DNA of 64,000 nt from Armatimonadota bacterium (GTDB lineage: Bacteria; Armatimonadota; Armatimonadia; Armatimonadales; Armatimonadaceae), in NCBI GenBank assembly GCA_026392155.1, contig JAPLCP010000173.1, forward strand, positions 1-64,000, written 5' to 3'. The notes under the pieces are model-generated. The model did not search any database. It had not been told where the DNA came from and was given only the letters and a program-made list of their open reading frames with translations. This document shows positions 26,366 through 33,883 of this stretch, one piece after another (positions within the stretch are counted from its first letter, which is position 1; the number at the start of each line of letters is the position of its first letter). A program made the translations under genes and the position numbers.

Positions 26366-27418
26366 ATGCAGAAGAAGATCTTAACGCGTCTTGGCGGGAG
26401 CGCTGTGACCCTGATCGGGCTGCTCGCGGGCTCGATGCTCTTTCCGCTCTACCTTCAGGATGTGGTCTACCGCGTGGTGATGCTCTGTGGGATCGCGATC
26501 ATCATGGCGGTCTCACTGAACCTGATCAATGGCTTCACAGGCCAGTTCTCGATTGGACATGCGGGTTTTCAAGCCGTGGGCGCCTATGTTGCGGCCTCGC
26601 TGACGGTCTACGGTCACGACAAGCTCTTTCCTTTTGTGCCAAAAAACGGGGACTTTTCCTCGCCGCTCTACTCCCTGCTCTCGGGTGGCCCCGCGATGCT
26701 GCTCTCGATGCTGGTGGGAGGGCTTGCGGCGGCGGGAATCGGCTATGTCGTCGGCCTGCCCAGCCTGCGCCTGCGCGGCGACTATCTGGCCATTGTGACA
26801 CTCGGGTTTGGGGAGATTATCCGGGTCGTGGTGGAGAACCTCGATGTGGTCGGGGGGCCGCGTGGCTTCTCAGGCGACCTGAAGTCTGGAGTACAAGTCC
26901 CGGCGCTGACCAACTTTTTCTGGGTCTATGGCACGGTACTCGTGGTAATTCTGGTGGCGCGCAATCTACGTTTCTCGGTACATGGCCTGTCCTATCTCTC
27001 GGTACGCGAGGACGAGATCGCGGCGCAGGCGATGGGGGTCAATACAACCACGGTAAAAGTGAAAGCCTTCGTGCTGGGAGCGTTTTTCGCGGGAGTGGCA
27101 GGCGCACTCTTTGCGCACTATGAGCGGACAATTCTCATCACGTCGTTTGGCTTTGTTCGCTCGTTCGATTTTGTGACCATGGTGGTGCTGGGAGGGCTCG
27201 GCTCGATCACAGGCGCAGCACTTGCCGCGGTCGTCTTGACCGCGCTCCCCGAGGTTTTGCGCTACACACTAGGATCAGAGTCCACAAAATACCGTCTTGT
27301 TGTCTATGCACTGCTACTCGTGATTATGATGCTGGTGCGGCCACAGGGCATTTTTGGCAGAGGGGAGCTTTCCCTGAAGCGCTGGTTTGGAAAAAAACAG
27401 GAGGTTGAAACAGGTTGA
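26366..27418 (+). CDS. livM: LIV-type ABC transporter permease LivM
   Basis: A 350-residue polytopic permease. Typical segments are LNLINGFTGQFSIGHAGFQAVGAY, LPSLRLRGDYLAIVTLGFGEIIRVV, the SVREDEIAAQAMGVN loop and VLGGLGSITGAALAA. It pairs with LivH. The expected ATPase genes livG and livF do not follow; the next gene is a NYN-LOTUS protein whose TTG start overlaps this stop. Confidence 0.9.
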   Translation: MQKKILTRLGGSAVTLIGLLAGSMLFPLYLQDVVYRVVMLCGIAIIMAVSLNLINGFTGQFSIGHAGFQAVGAYVAASLTVYGHDKLFPFVPKNGDFSSPLYSLLSGGPAMLLSMLVGGLAAAGIGYVVGLPSLRLRGDYLAIVTLGFGEIIRVVVENLDVVGGPRGFSGDLKSGVQVPALTNFFWVYGTVLVVILVARNLRFSVHGLSYLSVREDEIAAQAMGVNTTTVKVKAFVLGAFFAGVAGALFAHYERTILITSFGFVRSFDFVTMVVLGGLGSITGAALAAVVLTALPEVLRYTLGSESTKYRLVVYALLLVIMMLVRPQGIFGRGELSLKRWFGKKQEVETG

Positions 27419-28707
27419 ATAAACCATTTGTTTCTGAGGTTGATAAGAAAAACCGTGTTGCGGTTTTTGTCGATTTTGAGAATATTAAGCGATCGGTAGA
27501 CGATTTTTTTGAGAATGATCGTGTTGAGCTGAAGCTAGTCCTAGATGAGATTGCGCGGATGACACACGGGCGTATTGTTCTCAAGCGTGCCTATGCGGAC
27601 TGGAGTGTTTTTCACGACTATCGCTCTGATTTATTGGATAATGCGGTTGAGCCCGTCCAAACATTTCCCCTGACTCAAAAAGGAAAAAATGGCTCCGATA
27701 TTCGGATGGCAGTGGATGTGGTGGAGTTTGTCCTTCGGCAGCCCGAGGTCACGCATGTGGTCGTGATCTCGGGTGACGCGGGCTTTACGCCGCTGGTGGT
27801 AAAACTGCGCGAGCTAGGCCTCCAAGTGCTGGGAGTTGGGGTGCGGGCCAGCACGTCTAACTATCTGATCAAGGCATGCGACCGGTTTATCTTCTACGAT
27901 GATCTGCGCGACATTCCAAGCACGGGTGCAAGCTCTGATCCCTCGGGACTACTGATGCGTGCCTTGACGGCGATGGGAAATCGCTCCGTGCCCGGCTCGG
28001 CGCTGAAGATCCAGATGCGTCGCCTTGATCCGCTCTTTGATGAGAGCCGTCTTGGCTTTAACTCGTTTCTGGAGTTCCTCCGAGCGAACCTGGAGCTCGT
28101 CGATGTCCACAAGCCGCCCGTTGGGGATGTGACTGTCGCGCCGCATGGCTCGCTCTCGCTTGAGGAAAAAGTGGCCTACACGCCGCCGTCCGCCTCAGAC
28201 AAGATGCGCTTCTGGCTACGCGAGAATAACTTCCGCTACGTGGCCTGTGACGAGCGCCATCAGATTATCACGGCTCTCTACACCATCTTCCAGAATGCGG
28301 AAGTTGAGGGCAGGATCTCTCTCAAAGAGGCCAAAGACCGGCTCCATGCCTGGTTTGAGGAGCACCATCCGACCGTCTCCTGGGACTCGGTAAACTCGAC
28401 GGTCTATCACTTGTTCTACACCTGGTGCTTTGACTTTGACCGGAGTGAGGAAGCGGAGAGCAAGCAGCTCTGGGATCGCCTGACGACGCTTCAGACCGAT
28501 GTGCTGAGCGCCGATGACCTGATCGAAAAGACCGAGCAGGGGATCGCCCGCAAGCTCTGGGAGCGGGAGCGGGAAGAGATTGATGCGGACGCGCTCAATG
28601 CTTGGCTCTACGATGGTAACCCAGAGGCACTGGAAAGTGTCAAGGAGCTAATTGAGATCGTCTCCGCACCCGACTACACCACGGTGGGACGCGTCGGGGG
28701 CGGCTAA
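27415..28707 (+). CDS. NYN (PIN-like RNase) and OST-HTH/LOTUS domain protein
   Basis: A 430-residue protein. Residues about 8-165 are a NYN domain with acidic positions in VFVDFENIKRS, DIRMAVDVVEF and VISGDAGF. The last motif is normally SGDxDF, and here the second Asp is Gly. Residues about 180-235 fit an OST-HTH/LOTUS fold (LLMRALTAMGNRSVPGSALKIQMRRLDPLF), a domain linked to RNA binding, possibly G-quadruplex RNA. The C-terminal third is helical and unassigned. The likely role is RNA processing or decay. The start is TTG after GGAGG, coupled to livM. Confidence 0.82.
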   Translation: MNKPFVSEVDKKNRVAVFVDFENIKRSVDDFFENDRVELKLVLDEIARMTHGRIVLKRAYADWSVFHDYRSDLLDNAVEPVQTFPLTQKGKNGSDIRMAVDVVEFVLRQPEVTHVVVISGDAGFTPLVVKLRELGLQVLGVGVRASTSNYLIKACDRFIFYDDLRDIPSTGASSDPSGLLMRALTAMGNRSVPGSALKIQMRRLDPLFDESRLGFNSFLEFLRANLELVDVHKPPVGDVTVAPHGSLSLEEKVAYTPPSASDKMRFWLRENNFRYVACDERHQIITALYTIFQNAEVEGRISLKEAKDRLHAWFEEHHPTVSWDSVNSTVYHLFYTWCFDFDRSEEAESKQLWDRLTTLQTDVLSADDLIEKTEQGIARKLWEREREEIDADALNAWLYDGNPEALESVKELIEIVSAPDYTTVGRVGGG

Positions 28708-28728
28708 GCTAAGGAGTCGAGTCGCCGT

Positions 28729-29625
28729 ATGAGCATCGCCAACCAGGCCTGGAGCTTCTGGAGAACCGTTAGTGAAGTCTCTCCTCGCGTCATCCGCGAG
28801 GAGATGACCCGCGACTACCGGCTGGCCCTCGTCGGCGATGAGGCGGATCGGGCTGCTTTTCGCCAGCTCTTACTGCCCGAGAGTGCCAGTCGTGTGGAGC
28901 GAGAAGACGGCGGGACTCGTCTCTTAGAGCTGCCCCGTGCCCCCGATGAAGGCACCTCGGCGGGCTGTGCGGCGACGTTCTATCTTGGAGCTACTGGTGA
29001 GCCCGTCGGGGTTCGTGGCCCCAATGGGCTGCCTTTTGTGGGCACACAGCAGCAAGCCCTGGAGTGGGTGGCACAGATGAAGCCCGATCTCTGTATCGCC
29101 TTTGCCCGGTATCTGCCGGGAATCCGTCCTATGGCCTGCAAGCGGCTGATGCTCCGGGCCAGTGAGACCAATGCGCGCTTTGCCTTTCTCTCGGCACTGC
29201 CAGGAATCTTGCCCGTAACCTTGCCTTTCTTGCCAGCATCGTCGGCGATGGATGTCTTGGTGCTGACCAAGAACCAGGCGATGCTGGTGATGCGTCTTGC
29301 TGCGGCACATGGCCATCCGCCGGGCTATACCAAGCAAGTTCGCGAGGTACTCGGAACGGTCGCAGGGGCGATGGGCTGGCGCTTGCTGGCCCGTGAGATT
29401 GTCGGGATGATTCCCGCCGGAATAGGGGTAGTCGCTAAGACGGCTATCGCCTACTCCGGCACGATCACGGTGGGAAAGGCTGCTCTTTTTTACTACCAGA
29501 AAGGCCGCCAGATGACCGCCGACGAGATCCGCCAGGTGCATAAAGAGAGCGAGGCGGCGGCGCAGTCACGGGCGGAGCAGCTTGTCAAGAGCCCTCCGAG
29601 CCCTGAGGAGCTGACGGAACTCTAG
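28729..29625 (+). CDS. DUF697-like membrane-associated protein
   Basis: A 298-residue protein. The N-terminal 120 residues resemble a degenerate GTPase-like fold without a P-loop (LALVGDEADRAAF, KPDLCIAFAR). The C-terminal half has hydrophobic helices (LPGILPVTLPFL, IPAGIGVVAKTAIAYSGTITVGKAALFYY), which fits the DUF697 family seen in YcjF-like proteins. It follows the NYN-LOTUS gene by 21 bases, with AAGGAG between, so the two are probably co-expressed. Function unknown. Confidence 0.6.
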   Translation: MSIANQAWSFWRTVSEVSPRVIREEMTRDYRLALVGDEADRAAFRQLLLPESASRVEREDGGTRLLELPRAPDEGTSAGCAATFYLGATGEPVGVRGPNGLPFVGTQQQALEWVAQMKPDLCIAFARYLPGIRPMACKRLMLRASETNARFAFLSALPGILPVTLPFLPASSAMDVLVLTKNQAMLVMRLAAAHGHPPGYTKQVREVLGTVAGAMGWRLLAREIVGMIPAGIGVVAKTAIAYSGTITVGKAALFYYQKGRQMTADEIRQVHKESEAAAQSRAEQLVKSPPSPEELTEL

Positions 29626-29670
29626 TCGGGCACGCTTTCTGCCAACGCTTTCGGAGATACTGCTAGGGCG

Positions 29671-30954
29671 CTAGCTGCCGAACTCCACCAGAAAGCGCGG
29701 GCAGATCTGCTGGGTATCGTAGACGATCATCTCGTTGTTGGCGACGGTGCACTTGCCGGCCTCTGCAAACGTCGAGTCGTAGCCATCTTTGCGTGGGTCA
29801 AGTGCGGAGTTTGCTCTCTGAGGGCGGAACACTTTGCCCATGGCGACATCGCAGAGGAACATGAAGCAGTGATTGTCGCTCTTACCGCGCCAGTAGCCAT
29901 AGGCATAGTTCAGCGACTTGGTGCTCTGGTCCGAGAAGTAGATACCGTTTCCAAAGGCACGTCCACAGCAGTGTGATGCTGAGGCGGGAGCGATGACAAA
30001 GCCGCTACGCAGGATCGAGAGCAGGTTGCTGGCTTGCGTCCCATGCCAGAGCTCCTGCACGTTGCCGATTTTCTTGCTGTGCGCCTCAAACTTCTGGCTC
30101 ATGGCGGCGATCTCGATCTTAAAGACTCGCTTTACGTCTAGGTGAGCGCAGGCATGCATCGCTTTTTGGGTGCTTTGGTACTTGCACCGGATGCGCTCGA
30201 TCTCGTCTTGATCTGTGACCAGCTCCAGCCGCGCTTCAAAGAGCTTGGGAGCGGGGGCGGCCTCTTTTGTGCTGTCTTCGTCGGCCTTGAGGATGAGCGC
30301 CAGGCTGGCTTCCAGTGCATCGAGAATCCCGTTTTGCTTCTGGACAGCCTCGGTGTCGGGGAAGAGCACTTTGGGGTCGGGCTTGGCGCGTCCGATGTTC
30401 TGTGGGATGAGCATCAAGTAGTCGTTGAGGGTTGGGATGAAACATGCGTGGCTCCAGTCGCTCGCCGCCACAAACTGCCCGATGGTGCTGAGAAGCGCCC
30501 GTGCTTCGGTGAGGGCATCCTGGGTGACCACTCCGAGGGGCGTGGAGAACGTCCCCTGACTCTCGTCGTAGGTCATCGTGGTCGCTTCGAGAATCCGGTG
30601 GACATTGACCCGCGCCAGATACTGCACCAGCGCTTGCGTCTCCGGGGAGCTGGTGACGATCTGCTCGGCAGCGACTTTTGCCAGCGTCTCTCCCTGAAGG
30701 TTACTATTGCCCGCCGTATTGGCCAGCGTCTTTTGGGGCCGGTAGCCCTTGCCTTCTTTCTCGCGGCACTTGGCGTCTAGCTGGTACTCGCTATAGCTGG
30801 GAAAGACCTTGCGCTGCCCGTCTTCCCCGACCCGTCCCCAGTGCGTCTCACAGGAACCGTCGGAGAGGAGTTTGATGTTCCAGAACTTGTTGTTGTTGCC
30901 TTCAATATTGGTCAGTACATACCGTGCTTCTTTGACCACGCTTATCGTTGCCAT
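29671..30954 (-). CDS. Bacterial poly(ADP-ribose) polymerase with WGR domain
   Basis: A 427-residue protein with the full core of DNA-dependent PARPs. Residues about 10-80 are a WGR domain (CETHWGRVGEDGQRKVF). About 110-290 is the helical regulatory domain (STPLGVVTQDALTEARALL, CFIPTLNDYLMLIPQ). The ART domain starts at 301 (ELWHGTQASNLLSILRSGF, GNGIYFSDQSTKSLNYA, NNEMIVYD). The catalytic H-Y-E triad is complete: H304, Y339, E408. This predicts NAD-dependent poly(ADP-ribosyl)ation triggered by DNA breaks, as in PARP2/3. True PARPs are sporadic in bacteria. No macrodomain or PARG gene is near. AGGTGA precedes the ATG. Confidence 0.92.
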   Translation of the reverse strand: MATISVVKEARYVLTNIEGNNNKFWNIKLLSDGSCETHWGRVGEDGQRKVFPSYSEYQLDAKCREKEGKGYRPQKTLANTAGNSNLQGETLAKVAAEQIVTSSPETQALVQYLARVNVHRILEATTMTYDESQGTFSTPLGVVTQDALTEARALLSTIGQFVAASDWSHACFIPTLNDYLMLIPQNIGRAKPDPKVLFPDTEAVQKQNGILDALEASLALILKADEDSTKEAAPAPKLFEARLELVTDQDEIERIRCKYQSTQKAMHACAHLDVKRVFKIEIAAMSQKFEAHSKKIGNVQELWHGTQASNLLSILRSGFVIAPASASHCCGRAFGNGIYFSDQSTKSLNYAYGYWRGKSDNHCFMFLCDVAMGKVFRPQRANSALDPRKDGYDSTFAEAGKCTVANNEMIVYDTQQICPRFLVEFGS

Positions 30955-31185
30955 GTCTCACTTCACCTTGCCTTTAATCTCTCGCCCCGTGGTGTGCGGC
31001 TTCACCAGAAGACTCCAGAAGTCAGTGCTTAGGCGGAAACTATTGGAGGTATTGTGAGGCGATCTCTTCTTGGCGAAAGGGGAAGCCACTCTTCACCGAA
31101 TCAAGGCCTAGGCTCCCGGTGCCAACGGAGATCCACAGCGACGACCCAATCTCTCCGCGACGCTCCCCTTGCTTGCGTATTTTGG

Positions 31186-32094
31186 TTAGCTCCCTTGAGC
31201 TAGGAGAAACGCTTCGACGGTTTCTCGGTGGGGGAGTCCCGCACGGTTGCCGTAGCGCTGGATGCGAAGCGCGACGGTGGCTTGGGCGAAGTTGGCAGCT
31301 TGGATGGCGGGCATTCCGGTGGCGTGTGCCCAGGCAAATGCGCCGTGGAAGACATCGCCCGCGCCGCAGGTGTCTACGACGTTGGAGATCGGGAAGGCAG
31401 GGAGAAAAACCGGCTCGGGCTGCTCTTGCGTGGCGATCATGACCCCTTTCTCGGCAAGGGTGACACCGGCGACCTTGACGCCCGCCGCCAAAAATCCGCG
31501 CACTTGCTCAGCGGGGTTGTCGGCGTGCTGAGGGAACGCGCCTGCGCCGCCGCCTTTGCTGGCAAGCACCACATCACAGAGTGGGAAAAGCTGCTCGCGG
31601 CCCTCGCGCATCGTGCCCAGATCAAAGGAGACATGGCCGCCTGCCGCTTTCACGGTTTGTGCGGCATGCAGAGCGCCGTCTAGGTCACGGCCATCTATAT
31701 GGAGGAGGCTGGCCTGGCGCAGAAGCTCGTCGTGAGCGGGGGTGAAGGTCATGTGGGGAAGCTCCTCGGCATAGTTTGCCAGTGTCCGGGAGCCATCACG
31801 CTCATCCAGGAGCACCAGAGAGCGGCTAGTGGTCACGCCCTCCACACGCTGAAAGTCCGAGGAGACGCCTTGCTCATCAAGACGGTGTGCCAGATCATCG
31901 GCATCACGATCGTCCCCGACCACTCCCAGATAGACACACGAGAGCCCCCCTAGCTTTGCCACCGCCGTCAGCGCCACAGGAACCGGTCCGCCCACTTGCT
32001 CGAAGTAGCGACTCGCACGCACCTTAGTGTCGCGCTCCCAAGCAGGCACCACCGCGACAAAGTCTTTATTGATCAGTCCAAAACCAACTACCAT
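31186..32094 (-). CDS. PfkB-family carbohydrate kinase
   Basis: A 302-residue ribokinase-fold sugar kinase. The N-terminal glycine motif lies around FEQVGGPVPVALTAVAKLGG. The C-terminal catalytic signature is VVDTCGAGDVFHGAFAWA, with the base Asp in GAGD. The substrate (ribose, fructose, adenosine or another sugar) is not clear. It starts four bases after the recJ stop. A TACAAT hexamer spans the recJ end, six bases before this ATG, so an internal leaderless transcript is possible. Some 230 bases up to the PARP gene hold nothing I can identify. Confidence 0.85.
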   Translation of the reverse strand: MVVGFGLINKDFVAVVPAWERDTKVRASRYFEQVGGPVPVALTAVAKLGGLSCVYLGVVGDDRDADDLAHRLDEQGVSSDFQRVEGVTTSRSLVLLDERDGSRTLANYAEELPHMTFTPAHDELLRQASLLHIDGRDLDGALHAAQTVKAAGGHVSFDLGTMREGREQLFPLCDVVLASKGGGAGAFPQHADNPAEQVRGFLAAGVKVAGVTLAEKGVMIATQEQPEPVFLPAFPISNVVDTCGAGDVFHGAFAWAHATGMPAIQAANFAQATVALRIQRYGNRAGLPHRETVEAFLLAQGS

Positions 32095-32098
32095 ATCA

Positions 32099-33835
32099 CT
32101 ATTGTACCGAAGGGCGCAGGTCGAGCAGGGTCAGCTCCACACTGACTTTTCCGTTCCACTCATTGAGCTTGGGGCTATAGACAATGTCTACGCGCTCGCC
32201 GGGCTGCACACGCTCGGTCCAGTCGCCGGACTTGAAGCGCACGGCTTTGGTGGGCCACTGCCGTCCCGGAAGCTTGATCTGGAAGATCGCGGTGTTGTTG
32301 TCCTTGCCCACGCGCCGCGTCTCAGTGATAATGCCGCCGCAGGTGAGAAAGACGGGCTCTGGGTTATCACGGCCAAAGGGGGCAAGCGCCTGGAACGACT
32401 CTACCAGGCCCTGGTTTAGCAGGCGCGTATCGGGAAGCTCGGCATCTATCTCCAGAGTAATCGGCTCGGGCTCATCGCTGATCAGCCCCTCCGCGACCTC
32501 GTGAAGGCGCTGACGGAACGCATCCAGGTTTGCCGCTGCAACATTCACCCCCGCGCTGGCTGAGTGCCCCCCGTAGCGCCCGAGCAGATCTGCACAGCCG
32601 TGGAGCGCGTCCAGCAGGCTGAAGTTTCCGTAGGTGCGCCCGGAGCCGCCGTAGCTATCGGTTTTTTCGTCGTAGCTGAGAATCAGGGTGGGGCGGCGAA
32701 GCAGCTCAGCGATCCGCCCTGCGACAATTCCGACCAGGCCTTTGCCCCAGCGTGCCCGCGCCAGCACCAGCACCCGCCGGTCTTCGTGTGTCAGCGCCTC
32801 TGCGAGCGCTTCTTGCACCACCCGATCCGTCTCGGTGCGCCTGAGATCGTTGAGGGACTCGATCTGTGCGACAAGCTGCTCGGCTTCATCGGCATCTTTG
32901 GTGATCAGCAGCCGGTAGGCAAGATCGGCATCTTCCATGCGCCCAGCAGCATTGAGGCGTGGCCCGAGCTGAAAACCGATGCTCTCCGCCGTGAGGGGCT
33001 TGCCCTCCAGCCCGGCGCGTGCCAGAAGCAGCTTGATCCCGGTTTTCTTGCCCTGCGCCAAGGCTAAGAGCCCGTGCAGCACCAGAATTCGGTTCTCGCC
33101 TGCGAGCGTGCTGGCATCCGCGACCGTGCCCAGTGCGACCAAGTCCACAAAGTTGTGGCGGAAGGCTTGCAGGTGCTCGGGCTTGAGCCGCGCCGTGAGC
33201 GCGTCCAGCACTTTGAAAGCCACGCCTGCGCCACACAGATCCCGAAAGGCAAGCTCACCTGCATCTTCGCGGTAGGGATTGACAATGGCCACGGCATCCG
33301 GGAGAGTCGGGCCGGGCCGGTGGTGGTCGGTGACAATGACATCTATCCCCAGTGCGTTGGCATGGGCGACGGCCTCTAGAGCATTGACCCCACAGTCCGC
33401 CGTCATGATCAGGCCAGCCCCCAGCTCTTTGGCTTTATTGGCTCCGTAGACCTGGAAGTCATAGCCATCGGTGCGGCGGGGAACAAAGCCGACCACATTG
33501 GCTCCCAGACCGGTGAGGGCACGCAGGCAAAGCGCCGCACTGGTCACCCCGTCGGCGTCGTAGTCGCCATGCACAAAGATCTTCTCGCCCGTCTCAATCG
33601 CCCGCGCTAGCCGCGTAACGGCTTTGTCCACATCGGGCAGAACGTAGGGGTCGTGCAGGTCACTGAGATGCGGCGTGAGATACCGCTCGGCCTGCACCGT
33701 CTCCGTAATGCCCCGGTTGATCAGTAGGCGTGCGACCAGCGGCTCAACCTGAAGCGCCGCCGCGAGCGCCTGAACCTGCGCCTCATCAGGCACGGCAAGC
33801 CGCCAGTGGGCTTCAAGTAACGTTGGGGATGTCAT
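32099..33835 (-). CDS. recJ: Single-stranded-DNA exonuclease RecJ
   Basis: A 578-residue DHH-family 5'-3' exonuclease for recombination and mismatch repair. DHH phosphoesterase motifs are HGDYDADGVTSAALCLRAL, VTDHHRPGPTLP and TADCGVNALE. The DHHA1 domain carries YGGHSASAG, and a C-terminal OB domain follows. I start at the ATG (MTSPTLLEAHWRL); the track's start is a TTG three codons earlier. The Shine-Dalgarno GGGAG lies within the 3' arm of the upstream terminator hairpin. Confidence 0.92.
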   Translation of the reverse strand: MTSPTLLEAHWRLAVPDEAQVQALAAALQVEPLVARLLINRGITETVQAERYLTPHLSDLHDPYVLPDVDKAVTRLARAIETGEKIFVHGDYDADGVTSAALCLRALTGLGANVVGFVPRRTDGYDFQVYGANKAKELGAGLIMTADCGVNALEAVAHANALGIDVIVTDHHRPGPTLPDAVAIVNPYREDAGELAFRDLCGAGVAFKVLDALTARLKPEHLQAFRHNFVDLVALGTVADASTLAGENRILVLHGLLALAQGKKTGIKLLLARAGLEGKPLTAESIGFQLGPRLNAAGRMEDADLAYRLLITKDADEAEQLVAQIESLNDLRRTETDRVVQEALAEALTHEDRRVLVLARARWGKGLVGIVAGRIAELLRRPTLILSYDEKTDSYGGSGRTYGNFSLLDALHGCADLLGRYGGHSASAGVNVAAANLDAFRQRLHEVAEGLISDEPEPITLEIDAELPDTRLLNQGLVESFQALAPFGRDNPEPVFLTCGGIITETRRVGKDNNTAIFQIKLPGRQWPTKAVRFKSGDWTERVQPGERVDIVYSPKLNEWNGKVSVELTLLDLRPSVQ

Positions 33836-33879
33836 AAAAAGCAAACTCCCGCCCTCCGAGCAAAGCCGGAAGGCGGGAG
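33836..33879 (-). terminator. secDF terminator abutting the recJ start
   Basis: On the minus strand CTCCCGCC pairs with GGCGGGAG, and the stem extends with TCCG/CGGA to about 13 bp. TTTGCTTTTT follows. The T-run ends at the recJ ATG, so the terminator also covers the recJ ribosome-binding site. Confidence 0.8.
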
Positions 33880-33883
33880 GGAT

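Noticed and set aside
32101-32106. TACAAT as a sure leaderless promoter of the PfkB kinase
   Set aside because: It is formed by the recJ stop region and the two genes are four bases apart. Co-transcription explains the layout, so it was not counted among the firm examples.
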